Below are positions 42,939 to 55,608 of a DNA stretch of 64,000 nt, piece by piece. This DNA is from Phymatolithon calcareum. Its lineage: Eukaryota; Rhodophyta; Florideophyceae; Hapalidiales. The DNA lies in contig OZ345366.1 of NCBI GenBank assembly GCA_977006965.1, forward strand, positions 1,612,001 through 1,676,000. The letters are read 5' to 3'. Below the pieces are notes generated by a model that had not been told where the DNA came from, did no database searches, and saw nothing but the letters and a program-made list of their open reading frames with translations. How positions within the stretch are numbered: position 1 is the stretch's first letter; each line of letters begins with the position of its first letter. A program made the position numbers and the translations under genes.

Positions 42939-44904
42939 CCCCATGAGTGCGGAACCTGGCGTGTGGTAAGCGGCCAATAATTGCGTGCACTGTTAAAAGG
43001 GCAGGAACAGCTCATTGCATTACGATCGACGAGGAGGGACACAATGGCACACATAATCTGAGTAGCTTAGTAATGATGAGCGAAGTGCGGTCGCATTGCT
43101 ACAAATACCAGAACCACCGTCCAGAACAGTAAAGAAACCTCCACTTTTCGGAACCAAAGCAAAGGGTCAGGAAAAATTGTCACACACGGAGTGGGGAAAT
43201 TGAGAAAAATGTGAGGAATCATAAAAGTAGTTTCTCGAGATCTTGTATTATTGGATTTGCTTCGCTGAATCTTTCTGACTTGCCCCACCATGCCTTTGTG
43301 CATGTACTCGATTGAAGACTGAAGTGTCTTAATATCCATCAATTGCACACACCCTTCCATGACAAGGCTCTAATCTTCCCATTACCTGTCCAGAGCGAAT
43401 GCCTAGTTGTGTGCGTATTGGTTTGATACCCTTCATGAATTTCACTGGACTTATGCATATTCCACCGTTTTTAGTACTCAATCTCTTCAGTGGATATTCA
43501 TTGACTATAGTCCTAAATATGCCTAGCACCGTGGTCCTATCCTGTGGCCCGAATTCAATTCGGACGAACGAGCGTTGCAGGCAGCAAGTACAGTTCGTAT
43601 TACTCTCTCCACAGTTCTGTTCGCCCACGTGAAGTATTCTAATGCGAACGAGTCTCTGAGTTTCTAAGTATCGGCCAGATTTTTTGAGTATAACCAGGTG
43701 CTCATAGCAGTGACTGTGAGTGTGCGCATCCACCGTGCCAGATCTTCAGCTGCTGTGTCCGCGTTTGCAGCGATTGCATGACAGACCCACACATAGAAGG
43801 ACACATCGGCCTTGATAGTGAAAATTTATATCTGCCTTGTAGTAATACAACCCACATCCAAAAAACGAAATGGATGCTCTCGTTGTGCACATTTCCGTGA
43901 TATACTGATGAAACTGAGCGTGGGCTCTTGGTATGACTCTTTGACTTAATTCAGTGAACGTAATATTTTCGAGACCTCCTTGCAATCATTTATGTCACAA
44001 CATTAGAGATAGTATAACGTCGTACTACAAATACGACGAGGAGTCCACGCGACTTGGCCACGACCACGGTTGCGAAGAAGACGAGGGCAGCAGACGAGAA
44101 GACCTTGACGATGGAAAACGTTCCCTTTTTATTCTTAGTTTTGTTGACAGCTGAGTTGGTTCAGTTTTGAGCGGGCAAGTTCTAAATTCTCTCATAAGTA
44201 GTCATAAGCAAACGTCGAAACACTATCATTAAAGGACATTCTCATAGAAAACTCTCAAATGGGCTAAAAATATAGCTTAACGTCTCTTCTAAAAGGTTTA
44301 AGAGCATCCAAAGTAGAAAAATGTTTCTTTAAACTATTTTTCAATAGCAATCTAAGATTTAGTATAATTATAAGCAGTATCGTAAATGATTGACATATAT
44401 TGTGTTTCCACTAAAGCAATAAGTGGTCCAAGGAGCATGCTGACAGACGCAGCTCTGCAGTGACGGTTTTGATTCCTCGAGATCGATATACGGCTTCAAG
44501 AACAAGATATTGGACTGAAAATGCATCCAGGCTCATTAAGGAGCATGCTACTTAGCGTCATAGGGCTCCGAACAGCTCTCCCAAGATTACATGGACTTCG
44601 TTACTACCACGATGCAAAGAGCATGTGTCCCATTTTATTAGTATCTCGTCGTTGATAATTTCACGTTCAATATTTAAAAAAGTTCATCACAATGTTACTT
44701 GAACTAGCATACACCTGCCAGTATATCTAAACGTTTCTATATATATCAAAGACACTGCAAACATAGCGGCTCCTGATTTTCAAACCTTCGTAAACCCGCA
44801 AAGAAATCAGATTGTAATCTTAAACCCTTCCGGACGAGAAAAACTGCTGTCTTCTACTTCAATTCCACCACCCTCTTTCACTGCTTCAGTATTCTATCAC
44901 AAAG
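42939..44904. other. No recognised gene
   Basis: 3' flank of the seven-TM gene followed by AT-rich DNA (44.2-44.8 kb especially). I looked for organellar rRNA or tRNA signatures there and found none that are convincing. Confidence 0.4.
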
Positions 44905-45075
44905 ATGAAGCAGATCGTACGCCAATGCACCGAAGGAAAGACTCTACGTGCGTATCTCGCCACTAACGCCGACAGACCAGCGAGCGAGAATTGTCGACGA
45001 GCTGATTTCGAGACGTGCAAGGACTGGGACGTAGCGCACAACGTTTATAAGATAGAACAGCCCAAGGTCGAGTAG
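44905..45075 (+). CDS. Possible small ORF (56 aa)
   Basis: MKQIVRQCTEGKTLRAYLAT..., 'DWDVAHNVYKIEQPKVE' then TAG. It is charged and soluble, and locally more GC-rich than the AT-rich DNA before it. No family recognised; it may be an exon or chance. Confidence 0.2.
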   Translation: MKQIVRQCTEGKTLRAYLATNADRPASENCRRADFETCKDWDVAHNVYKIEQPKVE

Positions 45076-45402
45076 GACTTCCAAAGAGATTGCAAGGACG
45101 CTCTTCAGGAGTGGGGGCCATATATAGCGGCGGGGGCACGTACAGCCTGTGCGCACATGGGGCGGGGAGGGGGAACACAAAGAGCGGTGGGGGCCACACA
45201 TAGCTGCAGCAGGGCTGCTTGGGTCGTTGCACTGCATTTTTTCTCACTGGAAATGGTAAATGTATGCTTCGTTGTTTAGTTACGTTTCTCCTTTATTCCC
45301 CGAACAGGCTAGCAAGGATGGAAATGATTGTCTTCAAATTTACGTTTTCAAGTTGACCTCAGTTGCTATTGCCAGAACAACTAGAGCTCTACGAGATCTT
45401 GA

Positions 45403-45672
45403 TCAGGCTCGCGTGGTGCTTTTGTTAAAGCAGTCCATCGAACAAAAGAAAATTTTCTCTGCGTAATACTCTCCTAATTCCAGCTGCCCACATAAGTTAT
45501 GAATGGCACCATGGCATATCTCGTAGTTCTGTTGCGGCAGGCCTTCTCCCGTAGTGCAGAAGTGAACCTTGCACAGCTTTGTATTAGGAATATTGCGTCT
45601 CCGCTTCCGCCGTGCCCGTTTCGCTGTACTCCAAATATTTCTATGAATGGAGAAGATTCTTTCCGTTTGCAC
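45403..45672 (-). CDS. Possible transposon-derived zinc-binding fragment
   Basis: The minus frame contains 'LCKVHFC', 'YEICHGAIHNLCG' and 'KIFFCSMDCFNK', a Cys/His spacing like the short C-x2/5-C..H-x2-C..C-x3-C fingers at the C termini of some transposases. The frame is short, the rest of such a protein is not found, and no inverted repeats were located. Low confidence. Confidence 0.25.
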   Translation of the reverse strand: MQTERIFSIHRNIWSTAKRARRKRRRNIPNTKLCKVHFCTTGEGLPQQNYEICHGAIHNLCGQLELGEYYAEKIFFCSMDCFNKSTTRA

Positions 45673-47314
45673 AGCACCTTAATATCCAATTTTCTCTTGC
45701 GATTTACGGGGAGTGTGAAGCTGGTCCTGCTTAAAGGTTGTGTCAGAGGATATTATGGCACACGCAGTTAGAGATATGAACAATTCTGAAGTGATTCAGA
45801 GGAATCGAGCTCAATGTCGCCTGCTAGCTTTTCCGTGGTCGGCCTCATCTTTCCGTTCATCCTAAGGAGATTTCAATCTAGCAGTGGACAGCAGACGTTG
45901 AGTGAACCTTTTTACTTGGATGTATAGAGGGAAAGTGCTTTTCGTGATCAGAGCTCGCGCTTATCTCCAAGTTTCTAGTTGGAGTAATATGAAGAAGTCT
46001 GCAGCTTTCTGTGTATACGCTGTCGACCAAGAAAGAGTCATGAAGTTTCTGTGCCGCTGTGAACCATTCTTTTGAAAGGATCTTGGTTAAAAGTAACTCC
46101 CGAGAAGATGGTGGTAGTAGTTTTATGTAATGCGCAGAGACCTCCAATAGAAACAAGTTACGTTGCTTTTTGGACGAACTGTGGTCATAATCCGCAGTCT
46201 CCAGGAAAATACAGTTTCTGCATTTGCAAAAAACGTTCAGAATATGTAAACAAGGTTAGCGCCTCCTCTCGGTCTAGCCCTGTGAGTTCCATGAGACGAG
46301 CTGCCACCTTCTCGCTACGTCTCTCAACACCTTGACCACTTCATCAGAGACAGATTGGCCGCTTTCATCTACATGGTCTTGGAACGAAACAGGGCGCTTC
46401 TTTAGACATATGACATCAGTCGTCAGCATTGCAAATGTCTTGGATGGGTGCATGTCCCGCAGTATTGTTGATCGCAAGAATTGAGCCATTGTCCACGCCG
46501 TACACATGAATTTCCATTCCTGGTCCCCTGCCTTTTCGATACCTCTGAAGTTACCGGTCTAGGCTTTTCTCTTCAAGAGACAAATCAAGAAACATATGTA
46601 TCTGAACACAAAAGGCTTCCTGTTCTTCCTCGCGTTACTCCTGTCGCGGACGATTTTACAGTTGCCCTCGTGTACTGAAAACTATCTTCTCAAGCTCTCG
46701 CAAGCCTAGTTGAGGCTTTGAAGTGATTCATTCCGCAACGGAATCGAGCAACAAAAATGGACACTTGGAAAACGATTGCTTCCACTCCAAGAAGAAAGAC
46801 TCAGACATTCTCCCGCAGATCGGGTCATTGCACATGCTCGAATGGAAACAAAACTGCAAAGCCGAGAAACGACTGTAATATAAACTGAAACGCAGCCATA
46901 CTTCTTTTCCGAACAACTACTGCTGCTTGCAGGCCCATGGTTTTCCATAAGCCCAGGGTTATTAGGCTTGCGCGGTCGTCTCCGGCGGCGTTTCCTAGGG
47001 TTTCCTCTCAGGTGCGGGTTTTGATCTTGCATGGCTCAGATATTAAGAATACGGACATCTGAAAACGTTCTGTACTACGCCGTAGCACGAATACTAGAAC
47101 CTAGAAGAACGCAATACAAAATCAAATACTGTATATTACATTCTCCTAGATTCTAGTATTCGTGCCGCGGCAAAGTGCCTAACGTTGTCCATAATATTAT
47201 TCATAGATTGAATATTACAGTCATTGAAGTTTAGATTTAGAGCATAGTTAGACTCAGATGAGGCGTTTTTCTCTTCACGGACGAAAAAATTGTTGGCAGG
47301 AGAAGAAACAACTC
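45673..47314. other. Unrecognised
   Basis: Short minus ORFs at 45878-46156 and 46274-46507 may be pieces of the same decayed element as 45403-45672, but share no known motif. Nothing else is seen. Confidence 0.3.
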
Positions 47315-47728
47315 CGGTTTCTGTGGGGCTGTTAATCGCATAAGTTGGCACACTGATTGTGCTCGGGTTGTTCCCTGGTAAAACGCCGAGGGCGACGCGA
47401 AGCGGCGACCTTTATAGAAAAAGAACTGGATCAAAAATGACTTGGCAATATGATAAATGGATCAATGCAAGAATCTGGAAGCCGCTTGGCGGCTTCCTAG
47501 CCCGCCGCAGGCGCCGCGAGATGCTAGAGTGTAAGCACCTGTAAGCTGTAAGCAATGGTTCTAGGGTTTGCCCTTGGTGATCTCTCATAGTGTACGTACG
47601 CATGGAAACCTACGGTACTGTAATGACTGTAATGCTATTTGTAAGGGCTTGCTGTAAATGCAAGCTGTAATGACAATTTGAAGGGAGCTATTTGAATAGG
47701 AGTATGATAGTGGCGTTGGACGCCACAG
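47315..47728 (+). repeat. Direct repeat flanking the satellite, left copy
   Basis: It aligns with 52487-52890: 'gggttgttccctgg', 'gcgaagcggcgacctttа' region, 'atggatcaatg', 'gaaacctacggtactg', 'aagctgtaatgacaatttga', and finally 'ggcgttggacgccaca'. About 75-80% identical by eye. Both are rich in CTGTAA words and end in a TGGCGTCCAACGCCA palindrome. Confidence 0.85.
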
Positions 47729-48056
47729 TTTCCCTCTGTTGCACGATTCGCACAAGTTCCACGCTGAGAGGTGCTTCTTTCGGACTCGTCGGCGGAGCTT
47801 CCAGTGTGAGAGTTCTCGCTGAAAAATGGTTCGTCTGCCCAAATTCCAGAGAAACTCCGTCGATAATCGCCGTACGGAGAGCCCAAAAAAAATCTTGAAC
47901 ACTTGCACGGACGGCACGGAAAGACCGTGGAATCTCGCTGAGCTTCTTCTCGGCGAGCTTGTGCGTGAGTCGCTCTAGAAAGTCTTTGTTCGGATGAGAC
48001 TTAAGCGACGAAACTTCGTTCCAAATGAAGGCCGTTTCGGTCACGAGCCGCTCCAT
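47688..48056 (-). CDS. Hypothetical protein, 122 aa
   Basis: The ATG 48056 frame 'MERLVTETAFIWNEVSSLKS' ... 'FLERLTHKLAEKKLSEIPRS' ... 'VQDFFWALRTAIIDGVSLEF' looks helical and gene-like. Its last residues fall inside the left direct repeat, so the C terminus may have been replaced. Family not recognised. It lies between the direct repeat and the satellite and may belong to a mobile element. Confidence 0.35.
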   Translation of the reverse strand: MERLVTETAFIWNEVSSLKSHPNKDFLERLTHKLAEKKLSEIPRSFRAVRASVQDFFWALRTAIIDGVSLEFGQTNHFSARTLTLEAPPTSPKEAPLSVELVRIVQQRETVASNATIILLFK

Positions 48057-48470
48057 TCGACTTGCTGTGTGCGGCTTGCAAGAAAAGGTGGATTTTGCGG
48101 TTGGTAGTTGATTGAGTTGATGGTTAATCGTTCCTTAGTCGGTCGGGTTAGGACTATATAGACCCGGCGGAAAAGTCTAGAACTATTCTCTACAGTGCCA
48201 TGCGCAATGCTGAGAACAGAAGAGGACACTTAATTGAAGCAGAGCTTTTATTTCACAAGTCCGTTGTGGTTGCAGAACAAGCAAAAGAAGAATCTGCATC
48301 CAGAGCAACGTAACACGGTCTGGAAGCAGAGCAACAATGTCACGCAGATGCAGAAGTGCCCACGGTGTTTTGATGAATATTCTTAACACTATATTTATAA
48401 TCATGGCTGAAAAAACAAGAATATATGTACATGTCTACATGTCTACAGAACATTAGTTTTAAATCCATTT

Positions 48471-51400
48471 TCATTCATTTTCATTCATTTTCATTCATTT
48501 TCATTCATTTTCATTCATTTTCATTCATTTTCATTCATTTTCATTCATTTTCATTCATTTTCATTCATTTTCATTCATTTTCATTCATTTTCATTCATTT
48601 TCATTCATTTTCATTCATTTTCATTCATTTTCATTCATTTTCATTCATTTTCATTCATTTTCATTCATTTTCATTCATTTTCATTCATTTTCATTCATTT
48701 TCATTCATTTTCATTCATTTTCATTCATTTTCATTCATTTTCATTCATTTTCATTCATTTTCATTCATTTTCATTCATTTTCATTCATTTTCATTCATTT
48801 TCATTCATTTTCATTCATTTTCATTCATTTTCATTCATTTTCATTCATTTTCATTCATTTTCATTCATTTTCATTCATTTTCATTCATTTTCATTCATTT
48901 TCATTCATTTTCATTCATTTTCATTCATTTTCATTCATTTTCATTCATTTTCATTCATTTTCATTCATTTTCATTCATTTTCATTCATTTTCATTCATTT
49001 TCATTCATTTTCATTCATTTTCATTCATTTTCATTCATTTTCATTCATTTTCATTCATTTTCATTCATTTTCATTCATTTTCATTCATTTTCATTCATTT
49101 TCATTCATTTTCATTCATTTTCATTCATTTTCATTCATTTTCATTCATTTTCATTCATTTTCATTCATTTTCATTCATTTTCATTCATTTTCATTCATTT
49201 TCATTCATTTTCATTCATTTTCATTCATTTTCATTCATTTTCATTCATTTTCATTCATTTTCATTCATTTTCATTCATTTTCATTCATTTTCATTCATTT
49301 TCATTCATTTTCATTCATTTTCATTCATTTTCATTCATTTTCATTCATTTTCATTCATTTTCATTCATTTTCATTCATTTTCATTCATTTTCATTCATTT
49401 TCATTCATTTTCATTCATTTTCATTCATTTTCATTCATTTTCATTCATTTTCATTCATTTTCATTCATTTTCATTCATTTTCATTCATTTTCATTCATTT
49501 TCATTCATTTTCATTCATTTTCATTCATTTTCATTCATTTTCATTCATTTTCATTCATTTTCATTCATTTTCATTCATTTTCATTCATTTTCATTCATTT
49601 TCATTCATTTTCATTCATTTTCATTCATTTTCATTCATTTTCATTCATTTTCATTCATTTTCATTCATTTTCATTCATTTTCATTCATTTTCATTCATTT
49701 TCATTCATTTTCATTCATTTTCATTCATTTTCATTCATTTTCATTCATTTTCATTCATTTTCATTCATTTTCATTCATTTTCATTCATTTTCATTCATTT
49801 TCATTCATTTTCATTCATTTTCATTCATTTTCATTCATTTTCATTCATTTTCATTCATTTTCATTCATTTTCATTCATTTTCATTCATTTTCATTCATTT
49901 TCATTCATTTTCATTCATTTTCATTCATTTTCATTCATTTTCATTCATTTTCATTCATTTTCATTCATTTTCATTCATTTTCATTCATTTTCATTCATTT
50001 TCATTCATTTTCATTCATTTTCATTCATTTTCATTCATTTTCATTCATTTTCATTCATTTTCATTCATTTTCATTCATTTTCATTCATTTTCATTCATTT
50101 TCATTCATTTTCATTCATTTTCATTCATTTTCATTCATTTTCATTCATTTTCATTCATTTTCATTCATTTTCATTCATTTTCATTCATTTTCATTCATTT
50201 TCATTCATTTTCATTCATTTTCATTCATTTTCATTCATTTTCATTCATTTTCATTCATTTTCATTCATTTTCATTCATTTTCATTCATTTTCATTCATTT
50301 TCATTCATTTTCATTCATTTTCATTCATTTTCATTCATTTTCATTCATTTTCATTCATTTTCATTCATTTTCATTCATTTTCATTCATTTTCATTCATTT
50401 TCATTCATTTTCATTCATTTTCATTCATTTTCATTCATTTTCATTCATTTTCATTCATTTTCATTCATTTTCATTCATTTTCATTCATTTTCATTCATTT
50501 TCATTCATTTTCATTCATTTTCATTCATTTTCATTCATTTTCATTCATTTTCATTCATTTTCATTCATTTTCATTCATTTTCATTCATTTTCATTCATTT
50601 TCATTCATTTTCATTCATTTTCATTCATTTTCATTCATTTTCATTCATTTTCATTCATTTTCATTCATTTTCATTCATTTTCATTCATTTTCATTCATTT
50701 TCATTCATTTTCATTCATTTTCATTCATTTTCATTCATTTTCATTCATTTTCATTCATTTTCATTCATTTTCATTCATTTTCATTCATTTTCATTCATTT
50801 TCATTCATTTTCATTCATTTTCATTCATTTTCATTCATTTTCATTCATTTTCATTCATTTTCATTCATTTTCATTCATTTTCATTCATTTTCATTCATTT
50901 TCATTCATTTTCATTCATTTTCATTCATTTTCATTCATTTTCATTCATTTTCATTCATTTTCATTCATTTTCATTCATTTTCATTCATTTTCATTCATTT
51001 TCATTCATTTTCATTCATTTTCATTCATTTTCATTCATTTTCATTCATTTTCATTCATTTTCATTCATTTTCATTCATTTTCATTCATTTTCATTCATTT
51101 TCATTCATTTTCATTCATTTTCATTCATTTTCATTCATTTTCATTCATTTTCATTCATTTTCATTCATTTTCATTCATTTTCATTCATTTTCATTCATTT
51201 TCATTCATTTTCATTCATTTTCATTCATTTTCATTCATTTTCATTCATTTTCATTCATTTTCATTCATTTTCATTCATTTTCATTCATTTTCATTCATTT
51301 TCATTCATTTTCATTCATTTTCATTCATTTTCATTCATTTTCATTCATTTTCATTCATTTTCATTCATTTTCATTCATTTTCATTCATTTTCATTCATTT

Positions 51401-52240
51401 TCATTCATTTTCATTCATTTTCATTCATTTTCATTCATTTTCATTCATTTTCATTCATTTTCATTCATTTTCATTCATTTTCATTCATTTTCATTCATTT
51501 TCATTCATTTTCATTCATTTTCATTCATTTTCATTCATTTTCATTCATTTTCATTCATTTTCATTCATTTTCATTCATTTTCATTCATTTTCATTCATTT
51601 TCATTCATTTTCATTCATTTTCATTCATTTTCATTCATTTTCATTCATTTTCATTCATTTTCATTCATTTTCATTCATTTTCATTCATTTTCATTCATTT
51701 TCATTCATTTTCATTCATTTTCATTCATTTTCATTCATTTTCATTCATTTTCATTCATTTTCATTCATTTTCATTCATTTTCATTCATTTTCATTCATTT
51801 TCATTCATTTTCATTCATTTTCATTCATTTTCATTCATTTTCATTCATTTTCATTCATTTTCATTCATTTTCATTCATTTTCATTCATTTTCATTCATTT
51901 TCATTCATTTTCATTCATTTTCATTCATTTTCATTCATTTTCATTCATTTTCATTCATTTTCATTCATTTTCATTCATTTTCATTCATTTTCATTCATTT
52001 TCATTCATTTTCATTCATTTTCATTCATTTTCATTCATTTTCATTCATTTTCATTCATTTTCATTCATTTTCATTCATTTTCATTCATTTTCATTCATTT
52101 TCATTCATTTTCATTCATTTTCATTCATTTTCATTCATTTTCATTCATTTTCATTCATTTTCATTCATTTTCATTCATTTTCATTCATTTTCATTCATTT
52201 TCATTCATTTTCATTCATTTTCATTCATTTTCATTCATTT
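48471..52240 (+). repeat. Decamer satellite (TCATTCATTT) x 377
   Basis: 3770 bp of uninterrupted, identical 10-bp units; no variant unit was seen on reading through. A degenerate unit (aaatccattt) marks the left edge and 'agaaatttgcg' follows the right edge. The plus strand is open in all three frames (a 10-aa repeat FIHFHSFSFI), which is a by-product of composition. The strand asymmetry is extreme: no G on the plus strand. Confidence 0.98.
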
Positions 52241-52486
52241 AGAAATTTGCGAAAATCTTGTCACATTCTTCGGAGTGGAATTCCATCTTGGCTCTTACGA
52301 GTATCTGTTTTTTGATCGTTGGAGAAGTAACACTTTTTACCTCTATAATGGAAGAAAGAAAAATCTTCCAACTGCTTTGGAAAGATTCGTAATACTTGGA
52401 TTCTTTCGAGGGCTGACTCAGCTTTAATGCAGTGCTTCGTGTGGCACGATGAGAGTCTTGAATTGTCCATAACGAGTCTTCAATGA

Positions 52487-52890
52487 CTGTGGGGTTTGAA
52501 GCGCAAAAATTTGTACACTGAGTGTGGTCGGGTTGTTCCCTGGCAAGCGCCGAGTGCTCCGCGAAGCGGCGACCTTTACAGAAAAAAATTGGATCAAAGG
52601 ATGACTTTGCAGTATGAGAAATGGATCAATGGAAATTTGTTGAAGCCGCGAAGCGTCTTCCCTAGCCTGCCGCGCGGGCTTACACTGTAAGTTTTACAGT
52701 GTAAGCAGTACAAGGTAACCATCTATAAGCTGTGCCTTCATAGTGTAGTTCGCATCGAAACCTACGGTACTGCAATGGCTGTAATGCTATCTGTAAGGGC
52801 TTTCTGTAAATGCAGGCTGTAATGACAATTTGAAGGGAGCTAGTCTTATAGGAAATGGAGAGTATGATAGAGGCGTTGGACGCCACATCG
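52487..52890 (+). repeat. Direct repeat flanking the satellite, right copy
   Basis: Partner of 47315-47728, starting about 5.17 kb to its right in the same orientation. It contains its own perfect 13-bp hairpin GCTTACACTGTAA gtt TTACAGTGTAAGC (52678-52706). It ends at the same 'ggcgttggacgccaca' palindrome as the left copy, after which the sequences differ. Confidence 0.85.
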
Positions 52891-55608
52891 ACCTAATAAG
52901 CGCCTGTAATTCACCGCGATCGACAGCAGAAAGGATTTCCAGACCTCGTATTCCGCATGATCGGCAGTGTTGTCATCGCTTAAGCCAGGACTTTCGGGAA
53001 GAATGCGTACGAACCGTTCACCAAATCATCATTAGATCCAATTCTTCATTCTATAAATGTTGCCACTTCGAGGCGCCCTCTGCTCTTTGCAAGGGAACAA
53101 CTGGACCAAACCCAGTGTTCTATCTTATGCGTCTTTACAACCCGACAGTACTGATACTATCGATCTCGATAATTCCTGTCGGATTAAAGAATCTTGTACA
53201 TGTACTACATTTTCCTAGATCCCTTCCCAGTAGCTTTGGAAATACGGCGTTCAGAACAGCGTTCTGCAGGACTTACACAAGCCTCAATGAGCCCTATTAA
53301 GAAGCTGCGCTTCTTGGAAGCATCTTACAAGACTCATTATCGCCGATGGTAAATTCTGGCGTGCCGAGGAAAAATCTCTGAAAACCTGTGGAAATTGAAG
53401 TACGATACTTTCACTCAAGGTCTCTACATGGTCCTTCTGGTCTCTATTGTAGTCTCTAAAACATTGATCCGACTGCACCAGTTTTGAAAGAGCTTACAAT
53501 CAATCATGGCAGAGCTAAAGGTCATTCACGTTTCCATTTCATTATGCCCTTCAAAGAGACTCCGAAGCGGAATCGTTTGCACTTGATGTTGATTTTAAGT
53601 GTGATCTGCCATCGTTCACCTTCTCTGGCGAGAAAATGTGCTGGTCGGAGCTGGAAACAGAAGTGGTTGCGGCTTTTGATGATGATGACCTTCTTCTTCT
53701 TTCTTCTTTACTGCAGAAGACTTTAACTAGAGTTAACATCAGGGTATAGCTCTTGTTCTGCTTTTCCTCCAAATGTCAGTCATCGTCCGCCGGGGGTCAC
53801 TGGGTCGACATATCATGAGGACTGTTTACGTTGATGCGCGTCTGATATTCTCCCGAAATGGATCTGTAGTTCTGGCCGCGTTTACCACGATCAGAGCTCC
53901 CGTCCCGCAGTAGGCTTCCCTGATACTTCTATTACTATATTCATCGAGTTTCAAGACTCTCTATATATATGAAATAAGGGCCAGAGGTAAGGACCCAGAG
54001 GACCTACCATGCTGAAAGCCCAGAAAGGGGTAAAAATATAGGAAAACTACATTTGTTTTCAAGCAAGTTGCATCCACCGCCTTTCACTGGACTTGAACAT
54101 AGGACGAGCTCATTACGGCATGTACTCCTAGCCCTGGTCGGCTCACCGAGCTACTTTTTGTCCAGAAGATGCTGGTCGAGGCGTATCTACCCCAATATGC
54201 TGTTTCATCACATTGAGTATTCAGACTATGATGTCTTTCTGCCTCCAGTCATACACGCTGATCTTAAAAGCGAATGGGTAACCCCCTGGATGGACAACGC
54301 TATACAGCACGAAAATGGTGAGATTTGAGCTCATTTTGCAATTATGCTCTTTCTGAAATTCTGAACGCTCTGAACTGCTTTCCCATGTAGAAGAGTAAGT
54401 ACAACGGGGGCTTTACAGCACAAATCAATCATCTAATGTAGGCTCCTCTCCAGCACGCACTTGAAGTACAATTAAAAGCGGAGTCCGTGTTTTAAACTGC
54501 TTCCGCTCTTTGTTCTTCTCCTCTCTTTGGGTACCTCGATATTGTGCACTCTCCAATTCTTTCACGCTCAGTTTGTAAACAGGCTCATTCCTTTGTATGA
54601 CAATCGTCCCTCATTGTCAACGATATGCATTCCTCTTCCTCACGCGCGATCTCTGCGGATCCTTCGTTCAGCATTTGCAGTTGGAGAAGCACCATGCTGC
54701 GCGGAGGTCGATTTAAGAAACGCGAACGATTGTGCGGAAGGTGTCAAGTGGTTCTGAATTCGTTTCGTCTTATCCTAATGTGAACTAAGCAAGGACAAAT
54801 CACGCACTCACGGGCATATTGTCGCCGCATCAGCACTAGGTCTTGTACTCTTGTGTTCCTAAGTGAAGCGTGCTGGTCAGACGTTCGCTGACGATATGCT
54901 TGCAAAACTCGAGCTCATTTCTCCGGCTCAGTTCTTGCTGCTGATCACCAGATTTTCCTGCATCATCATCAAGTTGCATTGAAGATTCAGGGCATTCTGA
55001 TGCCGTGCAAAATGGGAATGTTAAGAAGTATCTGTTCTTGCTCAGTCGCCTTCGCTCGGAGGTTACCTCACTAAATGCGGTACTATTGAGACTCCGTGTG
55101 TATCACAGATTAGCCCTTGGATTTACACTCGTAATCCACAAGTATCTTAAGTTGCAAAAGATGGACCCCCGATCAGCATCTTCCTGAAAATAAGTCGTGC
55201 AGCCGTTCGGCGCATTTTTCCCCTATTATATGCCGGTATGATATGTTAAGCAAGATTGCTTTGGCCGAGGGCGATGACCCCGACGGGGCTAGGGTGCCCT
55301 GTGTTTCGAGATATTCGTGGTGTAAAGAAAGAGCGAAATAAAAGAGATCTGAAACCCACGTGTGTCCATATAATTGGCTTCTCTCTCTTTTGGCTCAGCC
55401 AACTGAATATTGCCAATTGGCATTTTTGAAAATCGGATGTACTCAGCCAAAGAAATGGCTTCGATTAAAATTGAGCCTAATGTTTCCGCCGCCCCTGAGC
55501 TGCCGAGCACCACCACACACTTACGCGGCGTATTTCCCACTCATCCCGCGGTCATCGAGAAACACCTTCGCAATTTGTCCATCCTTCGGAGTCAACGACC
55601 TGAGCACA
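52891..55608. other. Mostly unrecognised; one tRNA-like SINE
   Basis: Apart from the tRNA-like element at 54068-54165, I see only short motif-free ORFs. The last ~200 bp should hold the promoter of the histidine phosphatase gene. Confidence 0.35.
54068..54165 (-). mobile_element. tRNA-like SINE head, second family
   Basis: The minus strand reads 'aagtagctcggtgagccgac' (A-box-like) and, about 45 bp later, 'atgttcaagtccagtg' (B-box-like). This spacing fits a tRNA with a variable arm. The acceptor stem cannot be closed, so it is probably a SINE head or tRNA pseudogene rather than a working tRNA. Confidence 0.45.

Noticed and set aside
44160-44800. AT-rich block as an organellar DNA insertion
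   Set aside because: Base composition is suggestive, but I could not identify any rRNA, tRNA or organellar protein signature in it.
48471-52240. CRISPR-like or telomere-like array
   Set aside because: There are no spacers, and the 10-bp unit does not resemble G-rich telomeric repeats. It is interstitial satellite DNA.
48425-52315. 1296-aa open reading frame of FIHFHSFSFI repeats
   Set aside because: It is only the translation of the G-free decamer satellite; all three plus frames are open and no promoter or non-repeat coding part exists.
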